Source: Mucilaginibacter terrenus
GTDB taxonomy: Bacteria > Bacteroidota > Bacteroidia > Sphingobacteriales > Sphingobacteriaceae
NCBI RefSeq assembly: GCF_003432065.1
Contig: NZ_QWDE01000001.1
Coordinates: forward strand, 930,001 to 994,000
Direction of reading: 5' to 3'
Length of the DNA stretch: 64,000 nt
Shown here: in pieces, positions 26,907 through 37,104 of the stretch
Layout of the letters: every line of letters starts with the position of its first letter
How positions within the stretch are numbered: the first letter of the stretch is position 1
The notes under the pieces: model-generated
What the model was told of the DNA's origin: nothing
The model's database searches: none
What the model saw: only the letters and a program-made list of their open reading frames with translations
Program-made: the position numbers and the translations under genes

Positions 26907-28130
26907 TTAGTGAGTTATGTGGCCCTCTTTCCAGTATACTTCACTGTGCCCATCGCTAAAATTCCTGGTGGTTACCAAAACAACTGTATTTTGATCTTTA
27001 AGGAACATTGAACTATAATAAGCACCCTCACCCGTTGGTAAATTTGGCCATGGATCATTTACACGGCTAAAGTTTTTTGCTGTGCTATTGCCTTTGTACA
27101 CCATCATTGTGCTTTTCTTCCAATCGCTGCCAATGTTTCTTCCACCTGCATCCTGTGCAGATAACAGGGTTTCACCGGTGCTTAGCTGTACCATAAACGG
27201 CGCACCACCAAATATCGCATCGCTTGTGGCAAGCCACCGCCGACCGTTTTGTGTAGTACCGGTTGTGTTATAATTCCATCTTGCGTCAGTAGATGACCAA
27301 AGCACCCATGGCGAATTGGTATTGTTAACTGACTCAATTGGGAATACTATGCCTTTGTTATTGTTTAATACCAATGGCGTAGCCATACCGTCGCGGTCGC
27401 CAGGCGAATAGGCCACCCGCTTTGGCGAAGACCAGGTGCTGCCGTTATCTGTAGAATGTATCATTAGAATGTCCTGTTCCGGACTTCCGCTTGGCCACCA
27501 GGCAGCTTCACTAGAGTAAAACATTTCTATATCACCATCTGCCAGTTGTACCATCCCTGGTTCCCAAGATCGGCCTATAGCAATTATTTTCGGATCGCCC
27601 CAGTTTAACCCATTGTCTTTGCTGATGCGTATCTGAACGTTGTCGTGTGCGTTGTCATCTGGGTTACCACGTCCAACATAGGCCAGCATCAGCCAGCCAT
27701 TGCTCATCACCAGTATCTCTGGATTAGAAAATCCGTAGTATCCTGGCGTGCTGCTGTTCATGATAATCTGAGCGGCACCCCATGTGGTACCGTTATCTTC
27801 GCTGCGCCTAATGGCAATGTTATTCCAGTAATCGGCTGTGCCGCCACAATGATAAGTAAGCACAAGTGTATTGGGGCCTACCCTGTGGATTCTGCCATAT
27901 TCCGCATAGTAAACATCATGTGAGATTTTCCTTGCTGAAGCCTCCCAGGTTATGTTGATTGCGGGTATGGCATTATCCACCTGCGGCAGATCGTCGGCAT
28001 GAGCAGCAGGTACCGTTACAGGCGGTGTTACCGGGGGATCCGGTGTAGGTAAAGGGCCATTCTTTTTACAGGCTGACAGCCCTAGTGTGACGCTCAGCGC
28101 CAGTAAAAGTATTCGTTTTTGTAGCTTCAT
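26907..28130 (-). CDS. Sialidase-fold lipoprotein, probable GH93-like exo-arabinanase
   Basis: The 407-residue protein has a lipoprotein signal with Cys21 in LGLSACKKN and a Pro-rich tether. A six-bladed sialidase-type propeller carries Asp-box motifs (RRSEDNGTTWG, RISKDNGLNWG, HSTDNGSTWSSP). The segment GYYGFSNPEILVMSNG and the absence of the sialidase arginine triad pattern favour GH93 (exo-1,5-alpha-L-arabinanase) over a true sialidase. Its place between SusD and a GH43 arabinosidase supports this. As a lipoprotein behind SusD it is probably surface exposed. BNR-type exo-sialidase remains the alternative. Confidence 0.72.
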   Translation of the reverse strand: MKLQKRILLLALSVTLGLSACKKNGPLPTPDPPVTPPVTVPAAHADDLPQVDNAIPAINITWEASARKISHDVYYAEYGRIHRVGPNTLVLTYHCGGTADYWNNIAIRRSEDNGTTWGAAQIIMNSSTPGYYGFSNPEILVMSNGWLMLAYVGRGNPDDNAHDNVQIRISKDNGLNWGDPKIIAIGRSWEPGMVQLADGDIEMFYSSEAAWWPSGSPEQDILMIHSTDNGSTWSSPKRVAYSPGDRDGMATPLVLNNNKGIVFPIESVNNTNSPWVLWSSTDARWNYNTTGTTQNGRRWLATSDAIFGGAPFMVQLSTGETLLSAQDAGGRNIGSDWKKSTMMVYKGNSTAKNFSRVNDPWPNLPTGEGAYYSSMFLKDQNTVVLVTTRNFSDGHSEVYWKEGHITH

Positions 28131-28198
28131 TTAAGGTAGATTAAATGCTGAAAATTATAAAAGGGATGAGCATCGCTACTCATCCCGTAAGAACATTA

Positions 28199-29731
28199 TT
28201 AATATCCCGGATTTTGTTTGAGGTTGGGATTGATGTCGAGATCCTGCTGCGGTATCGGCAACAGTTCGTTTTTACCCTTAACAAAGTTTTGAAAGCCTGA
28301 ATCACGCGCCGAAAGTGGTTTATCCAAGTCCCCCCAACGAGCAAGGTCATTCCAACGGTGCCCTTCACCTGTAAGCTCGGTAACGCGCTCGTGCTTTATC
28401 TGCGCCAAAAACTGGTCATGGTTCATCCCTGGTTTAACAGATGTTAACGTGGCTAAACCCGCGCGTTGCCTTACCTTATCTACATACTGGTAAGCCTGCG
28501 CTGTTGCATTGGTTTCGTTAAGGCATTCTGCATACATCAGCAATACATCTGCGTAACGGATAAAGCGGTAGTTGTTTGGCGAGTGAAAACTATCACCTGT
28601 TGCCGTCCCGTTTTGGTCATTTAGCATTTTCCTGAACCAAACATCGTTGTTAACGGCGTTACCATACCGCTGAGTAAATGTTTGCCCGTAGATAAGAGAG
28701 AAATCAGGACCTCTTTCATCAGTAAAAGCGTATAAATAGGTAGCAGCAAGCCGAGGATCACGTTGATTGTTGGTAGTTCTTTCTGCCTCAAACTCGGCAA
28801 GTGGCCACCTTCTTGCCTGCCCGTCAGTAAAACCAATTGGCCGGGGTGCAAAAAATGGCGGTAACGATGAACCATAGTTCAGGTTATCCTGGTTGTTGGG
28901 GTCAGTATCGTCGTCGTGGTTGTCATTCGGATTAAGTGCGTTGTTGTACTCGAATACAGACTCAGAGTTATTTTCTGTTGTAGATAGAAAGTTATCCTGA
29001 TAGTTACTTGTTAAAGTATATACCCCGCTTTGTATCACAGCCTGCAATGGAGCCAAAGCTTCCTGGAACTTACGCTGTTGCATAAAGGCTTTTGCCAGTA
29101 AAGCATTTGCAGCCCCCTTTGTTGCCCGGCCTACATCGGCACCTGAGTAATTAGCAGGAAGGTTTGCAGCAGCTTCAGTAAGGTCTTTTTGTACTTGTGC
29201 CCACACCTGATCACGGCTTGCAGTAGCCGGCAAATCTACCGGTGTCGAACTTTGCAATTGCAGGGGAACATTGCCCCAGAGCGATGCCAGATGAAAATAG
29301 AACAACCCACGTAAAAACTTTGCCTCTGCTATGTAGCGTGCTTTTAAGCCAGCATCCATGTTTATGTTAGGTACATTATCAATAACCTGGTTTGTTCTTG
29401 CTATGCCGATGTAAAGATCTGCCCATATACCTGTATAATTACCGTAGTTATAATCATTGTTGATAAACAAGTCAAAGTTGTTTTGAAGGTTAGCATCAGG
29501 GCTGGTACTCCAGCCTTCATCGGAACGGACTATTGTGGCAAAAAAGAACCAGCGGCACAATCCAGCACGGTGAAAAGTACTGTATATTGAGTTAACGCCT
29601 TTTTGTGCATCGTCAGCCGTTTTCCAAAACACAGCTGTAGTAGGCTGATTTGGATTAACAACATCCAATTTTTTACAGCTGGTTACACCAATAACCAGTG
29701 CTGCTATAGTTAGTATGATCGTTTTTTTCAT
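28199..29731 (-). CDS. SusD/RagB-type nutrient-binding outer-membrane lipoprotein
   Basis: The 510-residue protein has lipobox Cys19 (IGVTSCKKLD), followed by NPNQPTTAVFWKTADDAQKGVNSIY, the usual SusD N-terminus. Helical TPR-like regions and the C-terminal signature RHERVTELTGEGHRWNDLARWG are present. It forms the lid of the SusC transporter and binds oligosaccharides at the cell surface. It is encoded 17 bp downstream of SusC. Partner enzymes suggest arabino-oligosaccharides as ligand, which is an inference. Confidence 0.95.
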   Translation of the reverse strand: MKKTIILTIAALVIGVTSCKKLDVVNPNQPTTAVFWKTADDAQKGVNSIYSTFHRAGLCRWFFFATIVRSDEGWSTSPDANLQNNFDLFINNDYNYGNYTGIWADLYIGIARTNQVIDNVPNINMDAGLKARYIAEAKFLRGLFYFHLASLWGNVPLQLQSSTPVDLPATASRDQVWAQVQKDLTEAAANLPANYSGADVGRATKGAANALLAKAFMQQRKFQEALAPLQAVIQSGVYTLTSNYQDNFLSTTENNSESVFEYNNALNPNDNHDDDTDPNNQDNLNYGSSLPPFFAPRPIGFTDGQARRWPLAEFEAERTTNNQRDPRLAATYLYAFTDERGPDFSLIYGQTFTQRYGNAVNNDVWFRKMLNDQNGTATGDSFHSPNNYRFIRYADVLLMYAECLNETNATAQAYQYVDKVRQRAGLATLTSVKPGMNHDQFLAQIKHERVTELTGEGHRWNDLARWGDLDKPLSARDSGFQNFVKGKNELLPIPQQDLDINPNLKQNPGY

Positions 29732-29748
29732 TTCTTTAACAATTAAAA

Positions 29749-32700
29749 TTAAAACCCAAAGCTGACACCAACCGAGTATATACGGTTTGCCGGCCAGTTA
29801 CCAGCGTCCACACCGCGCTGTAATAACCCGTTACCTACCAAGTCAGGATCTAAGCCTTTGTATTTGGTAACCGTAAGCAGGTTTTGGCCGCTGATAAATA
29901 TTCTTGCATTTTCTACATGCAGAGGTTTCAGTGCCGCTTTACCAAAAGTGTAGCCAATCTCGAGGTTACGTATGCGTCCGTAAGAGCCATTCTCTAACCA
30001 ACGCGAACTTTCAGGCGTGTTGTTATTGGCTATACCGGGATCGCCGTTAGCAATACCTAACCGTGGATCGGTAGTGCTGGTGTTAGTCGGTGTCCACGGG
30101 TTTATGTCTGCGCGGAAGTTAGAGTTCTGATAGCCGTCGAGTATTCTCCTGATATCGTTGTAAATAGTAAGCCCGAATATGCCGACCAACTGCAGATTAA
30201 CATTGAATTGCTTGTAGGAAGCATTGAATTGCAAACCTGTTTGAAGCGTTGGCCACGGCGATCCGTTAAACACACGGTCGTTATTGTTTATTGTACCTTT
30301 TCCGTTAGGATCAGCATAAAACTTCACGTCACCTGGTTTTGCAAATGGTTCTATCGGGCTACCATCAGCACGTTTGTAGTTGTTTATCTCATCCTGAGTT
30401 TGAAATATACCAACCTCTTTCAAAACATACCATTGGCCAAGCGCATAACCTATTTGCGACCGGGTGCTACCCTGCTGAATATAGTTGACGCCGACACCCT
30501 GGTTACCTAAGGCTAATACCTTGTTTTTAATTGTGGTAACGTTGCCGGATACACTCCACTTAAATGCATTATTGTTATTTCGGTAGGTTGCCTCTACCTC
30601 TATACCTTTATTGCTTATGGATGCCGCATTCACAGGCGGGTTGCCACCTGCGTTGCCCAGGAATTGCCCTAACACCTGGTTAACCAGTACGTCTTCCGAT
30701 TTGTTATTATAAACAGAAGCTGAAACAGACAGCCTGTCGTGAAATAAACTTGCATCAAAACCTATGTTGGTTTCTTTCCGCTTTTCCCAACGCAGATCAG
30801 CGTTATATAAAGTTGACTGGTAAGCTCCACCGAATATTGCATCTCCCGCAAATATCGCACGAGGAGAATTATTGATTAAGCCTATATTTTGGTAGGAATT
30901 GATTGTATTAATACCCAGCACACCATATGATGCGTTAATTTTCAAGTTATCAACCCAGTCAGCTTTAAAGAAATCCTCTTTACTAAGCCTCCAGGCAACT
31001 GCTACTGAAGGAAAGAATCCACTTCGATAGTTGGGCCCGAACCTTGAGTCCTGGTCAATACGTCCAGATGCTGTAAGGAGATACTTGTCATTATAAGTGT
31101 AGTTTAAACGGCCCAGGTAAGAACGTATCCTATCATCCTGCGCCACACGACCAGAAACGGAAGGAGCGCCACCTGCTGAGTTTATCTCTGTTAGGTATTC
31201 GCCCGTAGATAGTACAGTTAAGTTTGTTTTGCGAGCCGACGTAAGGTCACGATAGGAGCTTTGTTCGCTAAAGCCAACCACACCATTAATGTTATGTACA
31301 CCAAAAGTTTTGTTGAAGTTAAGCGTATGCTCAAGTAATATGTTTCTGAAACGCTCCCTATCCTGATCAATATAACTCAGTTCAGGCTGTTGGGCGTAAG
31401 AGAATATGCCGTTTTTACGAAAGTCGCGGTTATAGTCAAAGCTAGCTTCCAAACCTACATTAAATTTATAGTCTAGCCAATCAAATACGCGGAACTGAGC
31501 AAAAGCGTTGCCCAATATTTTAGCGTAATTGTTATACCCCTGGCTAAGATCGTTTACAGCAAGCGAGTTGTAGGCATAAGTAACATCACCACCATTATCA
31601 GCTGTGCCGGTGCTATAACCCATCGGGTTAACATTGTTGTTTGTTATAAAGCCATTACTTTGTACCGGTACTGTTGGTAAAAGCTGCGGAAGATCATAGA
31701 ACGGGTTACCCCTGTTAGGGTGATAGTTATTGCTATTGCTTAACATGGCATTTTCGCCAAAAGTGAGCCTCCCTTTTTTCGTTTCGGTGTTAATGCGAAG
31801 GCTGGCACGATCGAATGAGTATGCTTTTAGCACGCCCTGGTTACGAAAATAACTTCCGGATATCAGGTAAGTTGAGTTGTCTGATCCGCCTGACACAGAA
31901 AGATTGTAATCCTGATTATTACCGGTACGTTGGTCAAGGTCCTGCCAGTCAGTATTTACAGCAGTGTTAAATGCAGACCCAATGCTTGCAGGAACAGGCA
32001 GCCCAGAATTAGTATAAGCCTGGCTTTTGGTTGCCGCATATTGTGTACTGTTCATCACATCCCACTGCTTAGGTATACGCTGCTGACCATATTTAGCAGT
32101 AAAGTTTATTTTAGGAGCGCCCTTTTTACCTTTTTTGGTGGTGATAATTACCACCCCATTTGCCGCGCGTGAACCGTAAATCGCCGCAGCTGATGCATCT
32201 TTTAATATCTGGATAGATTCTACATCGTCATTGTTTACGGTACTGTTTGCATCTGCTATCATCCCGTCTATCACGTATAACGGAGATGCATTAATAAAGC
32301 TCGCAACACCACGGATCTCAATCTGAGAATTTTGGCCTGGCGCCCCGCTGCTGCGTACTGTTACGCCGGGGCTTAAACCTTGTAACGATTCGGCAACGTT
32401 GTTTGCAGATACGCGGTTGGCCTCGGTCGGGCTTATAGAAGAAACTGCTCCTGTGAGATCGCGCTTCCGGACAGATTGATAGCCAATAACAACCACTTCG
32501 TTAAGTGAGCGGGCGTCATCCCGCATCTGTACATCAATCACCTCCTGATCGGCCACTCTAATCTCCTGAGGCGTAAAACCAATAAATGAAAACACAAGCG
32601 TATTTCCGCTTGCTGCTGCAATCCTGTAGCGGCCATTAACATCAGTAACTGCGCCTGTAGTGCCGGTACTTTCCTTAATTCTGACAGTAACTCCCGGAAG

Positions 32701-32892
32701 CCCTTGTCCTGTTGCATCAGTAACTCGGCCGGTAATCTGTCCTGATGTTTGCGCCACTGCGGGCGTAACAGCAAAAATTATTAATAGCAGGTAAATTAAG
32801 TGGAATAATTTGGAGCTTAAAGGCCGGGCTTCGTCTCCATAAGGTGAATGATTACGCATCAAACCCAAATTTTGAGGTAAGAGTTTTTTCAT
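29749..32892 (-). CDS. SusC/RagA-type TonB-dependent outer-membrane transporter
   Basis: The 1047-residue protein has a long N-terminal leader with a signal segment (about 28-48, ending AVAQ) and a carboxypeptidase-like D2 domain (about 52-130, GRVTDATGQGLPGVTV). The TonB box region is SLNEVVVIGYQ. A plug domain (about 145-260, PLYVIDGM and AAAIYGSRAANGVVIITTKKGK) is followed by a 22-strand barrel ending in Phe (YSVGVSFGF). It imports oligosaccharides using TonB energy. It is the first gene of the leftward PUL operon, with the regulator genes divergent 219 bp away. Confidence 0.96.
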   Translation of the reverse strand: MKKLLPQNLGLMRNHSPYGDEARPLSSKLFHLIYLLLIIFAVTPAVAQTSGQITGRVTDATGQGLPGVTVRIKESTGTTGAVTDVNGRYRIAAASGNTLVFSFIGFTPQEIRVADQEVIDVQMRDDARSLNEVVVIGYQSVRKRDLTGAVSSISPTEANRVSANNVAESLQGLSPGVTVRSSGAPGQNSQIEIRGVASFINASPLYVIDGMIADANSTVNNDDVESIQILKDASAAAIYGSRAANGVVIITTKKGKKGAPKINFTAKYGQQRIPKQWDVMNSTQYAATKSQAYTNSGLPVPASIGSAFNTAVNTDWQDLDQRTGNNQDYNLSVSGGSDNSTYLISGSYFRNQGVLKAYSFDRASLRINTETKKGRLTFGENAMLSNSNNYHPNRGNPFYDLPQLLPTVPVQSNGFITNNNVNPMGYSTGTADNGGDVTYAYNSLAVNDLSQGYNNYAKILGNAFAQFRVFDWLDYKFNVGLEASFDYNRDFRKNGIFSYAQQPELSYIDQDRERFRNILLEHTLNFNKTFGVHNINGVVGFSEQSSYRDLTSARKTNLTVLSTGEYLTEINSAGGAPSVSGRVAQDDRIRSYLGRLNYTYNDKYLLTASGRIDQDSRFGPNYRSGFFPSVAVAWRLSKEDFFKADWVDNLKINASYGVLGINTINSYQNIGLINNSPRAIFAGDAIFGGAYQSTLYNADLRWEKRKETNIGFDASLFHDRLSVSASVYNNKSEDVLVNQVLGQFLGNAGGNPPVNAASISNKGIEVEATYRNNNNAFKWSVSGNVTTIKNKVLALGNQGVGVNYIQQGSTRSQIGYALGQWYVLKEVGIFQTQDEINNYKRADGSPIEPFAKPGDVKFYADPNGKGTINNNDRVFNGSPWPTLQTGLQFNASYKQFNVNLQLVGIFGLTIYNDIRRILDGYQNSNFRADINPWTPTNTSTTDPRLGIANGDPGIANNNTPESSRWLENGSYGRIRNLEIGYTFGKAALKPLHVENARIFISGQNLLTVTKYKGLDPDLVGNGLLQRGVDAGNWPANRIYSVGVSFGF

Positions 32893-33111
32893 ATATTATA
32901 ATTGGTTAGTAGTAAAAGTCCTATGGGAGGACAATAGGTTAATGATTCTTAGGTCAAAGATGAATGAATAAAACAGAGTGCCGCTGCACGTGCGTATCAA
33001 TCTTTCATCATTTTGTCTCAATTTTCATTTTAGTAAACAATTGTTGTTATTTTTAAATACCAATAATCAAAAGCATTCTTTCACCAGCTTTTTTACCGAT
33101 AATTAAATTTA
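32893..33111. promoter_or_regulatory. Divergent regulatory region between susC and the sensor kinase gene
   Basis: This 219-bp AT-rich gap should hold the PUL promoter and the binding site of the AraC-type regulator. I see no perfect TAnnTTTG at sensible distance and no clear repeat, so no site is assigned. Confidence 0.4.
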
Positions 33112-36100
33112 ATGCATCTGTACTCCCGCCGGAGCCTTAAAAAGCTTACATATTGTTTACTGATAATTTGCGCATCAACTACAACGCTATTAGGCCAGTC
33201 ATACTCTTTTGTGCATTACCAGGTAGAAAACGGACTTTCAAATAATGCCGTGTTAAGCAGCTTGCAGGACAACAAAGGTTTTATGTGGTTTGGTACAAAG
33301 GACGGACTGAACCGTTTTGATGGGTATACTTTTAAGGTATTTAGAAACGACGCTGATAAAAAAGGAAGCCTGGGTAATAATATCATCTACTGCTTATATC
33401 AAGATAAAGACGGAAGACTTTGGGTAGGCACGGACAGGGGCATTTACCTGTATAACGAGCTCACAGAACGGTTTGCACTTTTTAACTTAGGAACAGACGA
33501 CGAGATACGGGACATTAAGGCTGACCGTAGCGGTAACATATGGTTTATAGCTGGCATAACTTTGCACAAATACAACCTTGCCAACCACAAACTGACCGTT
33601 TACAATAAGCAAGGTATTAACGCGGTATCAATGGCTTTTGTTAATGGTGACCTGTGGGTATCCACAACAGCGCGGTTGGTTACAAAGTACGATGCCAATA
33701 CCGACCATTTTACATCGGTTGACGTTTTTAGCCACTCCAAACCATGTACGGCTTATTGGATTCAAAAACTAGCTGATGCAGGTAATGGCAATTTGCTGGT
33801 TGGAACATCTAACCAGGGTATTAAGTTGCTTAATACTACTGCCGGAACATACCGTGACGTTATCACCAATAATGAGGATAAAACCGAAGTGTTTGTTCGT
33901 GACTTTATAAAGAAAAGCGGTAATGAATACTGGGCAGCCACAGAGTCGGGCATATATAACTTCAACTTAAATACAGGTAAAGCAGCCCTTTTGCATAAAC
34001 AATACAATGACCCATATTCGTTAACCGATAACGCGGTATACACTTTTTGTAAAGATCGTGAAGGCGGCATTTGGGCGGGTACTTATTTTGGCGGGCTAAA
34101 TTATTATGCTAAACAATATAGTTATTTTGAAAAGTACTTTCCAAAGGTTGGAGAAAATTCGCTAGCGGGCAACGCGGTAAGAGAAATAGCTGCTGATAAA
34201 AAAAGCTTGTGGATTGGCACAGAAGATGGTGGCCTAAGCCAGTATGATATAAACAAAGGTCTTTTTAAAAATTTCAAGCCTTTGGGTAAAGCTACAGACA
34301 TATCCACTTCAAACATTCATGGTTTGCTGAATACGGATAAAGAGTTGCTGATAGGCACCTTTGAGCATGGCCTTGATATATTGAACAAAGCGAGTGGGAA
34401 AGTAATAGGGCATTATACTGTTTTTTCGGATACAACACTCAAAAGCAACTTCTTCTATACGCTGTATCAAACCAGGTCAGGAGCAATACTGGCCGGTACA
34501 ACGCGGGGGTTGTACCAATACTATCCCGCGACACATAAGTTTCGGGTTATCACCAACATACCAACCACCGCTTTTTATACCAGCATTATGGAGGACTCAG
34601 CAGGAAACATCTGGGTTGGTTCCTATCGGGAAGGACTGTTTTACTATAATTCCAAGATAAGGAAATCGCAACATTATATCTACAATGTAAATGATAGCCA
34701 TAGCATCAGCAGCAATAAAGTAAACAGGATATTTGAAGATAGCAGTGGTGAGATATGGGTTGCAACTGAAAACGGACTTTGTAAATACGATAAAACGAGG
34801 AAAAACTTTTTAAGTATTAGTATCCAAAACGGGCTACCAAGTAATGTTATATATACAATGCTTGAAGACGACGAAAGAAATCTTTGGATAAGTACGTCAA
34901 AAGGCCTGGTTAAGCGCGACAGCCACACAGGTAATTTAAAAACATACACCAAAGCGGATGGATTGTTAAGTGACCAGTTCAACTATAACTCGGGCTATAA
35001 AGATAGTATAGGGAATTTGTATTTTGGTTGTGTGAAAGGCATGATCAAATTCAATCCTGCCAATTTCGTCACCAATACCTATAAACCACCGGTGTATATA
35101 ACCGGCTTTCAGGTAAATAACCAGGAGATCGAAATTAAAAAGGGTTCACCATTGTCGCGTTCTGTAAGCTTTACAGATACTGTGGAGCTTCAGTACAACC
35201 AATCCTCTTTTAGCATCGATTTTGCGGCTTTAAGCTATACTTCACCCCAAACCGCAGGTTATGCTTATAAAATGGCCGGGTTGGATAAAGACTGGGTATA
35301 CTTAAGCACTAACAGGAAGGTGTATTTTACCCGGCTATCAACCGGCACTTACCATTTCAAAGTTAAGGCTACTAACAGCAGCGGCTTGTGGAGCCAGTAC
35401 AACGCATCGCTTACCATTATAATTGATCCACCGTACTGGGCAAGTATTTACGCGTGGCTAATTTATGGGGTGCTTATTGCTTCTGGCATTTACATTTTGG
35501 TGCGAAATTATCACCGGGCGGTTAATGAAAAAAACCGACGCAAAATAGATCTGCTGGAAAATGAAAAGGAGAAGGAGCTTTATCATGCGAAAATTACTTT
35601 TTTTACTCATATAGCTCACGAGATACGCACCCCATTGACGCTCATAAAAGGCCCTATGGAGAAAGTTATGCATAAAGTTGCGCTTTTCCCCGACGTCAAA
35701 AAGAACCTCACCATCATGGAGCGTAACATAGATAGGCTTCTTACGCTTACTAATCAGCTGTTGGATTTCAGGAAAACCGAAACACATGGATTTTCGCTAA
35801 ACTTTGTAAAAACGGACATAACCGAATTTATCAAAGATGTCCTTCTACGCTTCCGTCCTACTATAGAGCACAAAAAACTGCAGGTTAAAAACACATTGCC
35901 GCATCATAGTTTTTATGCCTATGTTGACACCGAAGCGCTAAATAAGATATTATCAAACTTGGTTGATAACAGCCTTAAATATGCCGTAAGCAAGGTGTCA
36001 ATCTCTTTAACACCAAGTGAAGATGACAATACATTCACCATACTTGTAAAAAATGATGGTCCGCTTGTTCCTTTTGAGATGAAGGACAAAATATTTGAAA

Positions 36101-36276
36101 CATTTTACCGGATGAAAGAGGCAGAGAAACAATCCGGCACCGGAATAGGTTTACCATTATCACGTTATTTGGCTGAACTGCACAAAGGCTCTCTTAACCT
36201 AATGCTATCCGAAGATAACATGAATACTGTTGCTCTGGTCCTTCCAATACACCAGGATATTGAATTTAACCTTTAG
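33112..36276 (+). CDS. Propeller-type sensor histidine kinase of the PUL (HTCS sensor half)
   Basis: The 1054-residue protein has a signal peptide (about 1-28) and two seven-bladed periplasmic propellers made of repeats such as MWFGTKDGLNRFDGY and LWVGTDRGIYLYN. A Y_Y_Y domain (about 690-775), a membrane helix (about 781-803), HisKA with His836 (HIAHEIRTPLTL) and an HATPase (NLVDNSLKYA, SGTGIGLPLSRYLA) follow. Classical hybrid two-component systems continue into receiver and AraC domains. This protein stops after the ATPase, and those domains are a separate gene 5 bp downstream. It senses a breakdown product, probably an arabino-oligosaccharide. Confidence 0.93.
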   Translation: MHLYSRRSLKKLTYCLLIICASTTTLLGQSYSFVHYQVENGLSNNAVLSSLQDNKGFMWFGTKDGLNRFDGYTFKVFRNDADKKGSLGNNIIYCLYQDKDGRLWVGTDRGIYLYNELTERFALFNLGTDDEIRDIKADRSGNIWFIAGITLHKYNLANHKLTVYNKQGINAVSMAFVNGDLWVSTTARLVTKYDANTDHFTSVDVFSHSKPCTAYWIQKLADAGNGNLLVGTSNQGIKLLNTTAGTYRDVITNNEDKTEVFVRDFIKKSGNEYWAATESGIYNFNLNTGKAALLHKQYNDPYSLTDNAVYTFCKDREGGIWAGTYFGGLNYYAKQYSYFEKYFPKVGENSLAGNAVREIAADKKSLWIGTEDGGLSQYDINKGLFKNFKPLGKATDISTSNIHGLLNTDKELLIGTFEHGLDILNKASGKVIGHYTVFSDTTLKSNFFYTLYQTRSGAILAGTTRGLYQYYPATHKFRVITNIPTTAFYTSIMEDSAGNIWVGSYREGLFYYNSKIRKSQHYIYNVNDSHSISSNKVNRIFEDSSGEIWVATENGLCKYDKTRKNFLSISIQNGLPSNVIYTMLEDDERNLWISTSKGLVKRDSHTGNLKTYTKADGLLSDQFNYNSGYKDSIGNLYFGCVKGMIKFNPANFVTNTYKPPVYITGFQVNNQEIEIKKGSPLSRSVSFTDTVELQYNQSSFSIDFAALSYTSPQTAGYAYKMAGLDKDWVYLSTNRKVYFTRLSTGTYHFKVKATNSSGLWSQYNASLTIIIDPPYWASIYAWLIYGVLIASGIYILVRNYHRAVNEKNRRKIDLLENEKEKELYHAKITFFTHIAHEIRTPLTLIKGPMEKVMHKVALFPDVKKNLTIMERNIDRLLTLTNQLLDFRKTETHGFSLNFVKTDITEFIKDVLLRFRPTIEHKKLQVKNTLPHHSFYAYVDTEALNKILSNLVDNSLKYAVSKVSISLTPSEDDNTFTILVKNDGPLVPFEMKDKIFETFYRMKEAEKQSGTGIGLPLSRYLAELHKGSLNLMLSEDNMNTVALVLPIHQDIEFNL

Positions 36277-36281
36277 TTTTT

Positions 36282-37055
36282 ATGGATAAGCCGACTATAT
36301 TGCTGGTAGATGATAATGAAGAGATCTTAGATTTTATAGGTGAAGACTTATCCGCTGATTACAATGTTTTAACAGCAATCAACGGTGTTGAAGCTTTAGA
36401 TAAAGTAAGAACTGAAGCTGTACACCTTGTAATTACTGATGTGATGATGCCAGTGATGGATGGTTTTGAACTATGCAGAGAAATAAAGTCTGATATTCAG
36501 AGCAGCCACATACCAGTGATAATGCTCACTGCAAAACATACGCTGCAATCAAAGATTGAAGGACTTGAAATCGGCGCGGATGCCTATATAGAAAAGCCGT
36601 TTTCACCGAAGCATCTGCAAGTCCAAATTGCTAACCTGCTTAAAAATCGCAGCAAGATAAAAGCTTATTTTGCCAGCTCGCCCTTGGTACATGTAAATAC
36701 CATAGCATACTCTAAAGCTGACGAGTTGTTCCTGGACAAGTTAAACGATGAGATTAATAAAAACCTCACCAACGTAAACCTTGATGTAGAACAATTAGCT
36801 GACCTTATGAACATGAGCAGGCCAACGTTGTACCGAAAAATAAAAGCGATATCCGACCTTACTCCTAACGAGCTTATAAACGTTGCACGGTTAAAAAAAG
36901 CCGCTGAGCTACTTTCAGCAGGTGATCATAAGATTTTTGAGATTGCCGAAATTGTAGGCTACACCTCTCAAACCCATTTTGGACGAAACTTCATTAAGCA
37001 ATTTGGAATGCCCCCGTCTGATTATCAGAATAAGCTGAAGACGGAAAAAGCCTGA
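36282..37055 (+). CDS. Response regulator with AraC-type HTH domain (HTCS output half)
   Basis: The 257-residue protein has a receiver domain (about 1-120) with acidic pocket VDDNEE, phospho-acceptor Asp53 (VITDVMMP), Thr/Lys positions in MLTAKH and EKPFSP, and an AraC HTH pair (about 150-255; MSRPTLYRKIK and IAEIVGYTSQTHFGRNFIKQFG). It starts 5 bp after the kinase stop in another frame. Together they equal one HTCS protein split in two. It should activate susC transcription when phosphorylated by the kinase. Confidence 0.93.
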   Translation: MDKPTILLVDDNEEILDFIGEDLSADYNVLTAINGVEALDKVRTEAVHLVITDVMMPVMDGFELCREIKSDIQSSHIPVIMLTAKHTLQSKIEGLEIGADAYIEKPFSPKHLQVQIANLLKNRSKIKAYFASSPLVHVNTIAYSKADELFLDKLNDEINKNLTNVNLDVEQLADLMNMSRPTLYRKIKAISDLTPNELINVARLKKAAELLSAGDHKIFEIAEIVGYTSQTHFGRNFIKQFGMPPSDYQNKLKTEKA

Positions 37056-37078
37056 ATAAAGAAGTGTATTCAGGCTTT
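37047..37078. terminator. Bidirectional terminator between convergent genes
   Basis: There are 12-bp arms AAAGCCTGAATA and TATTCAGGCTTT around an 8-nt loop. The regulator stop codon lies inside the left arm. A and T runs on either side allow termination in both directions. Confidence 0.8.
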
Positions 37079-37104
37079 TATATTCTATGGATTATTTATT
37101 AGCG

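Noticed and set aside
26907..28130. True sialidase
   Set aside because: The Asp boxes show the fold only. The context of GH43 and SusCD and the NPEILVMSNG segment favour an arabinan-acting GH93-like enzyme.
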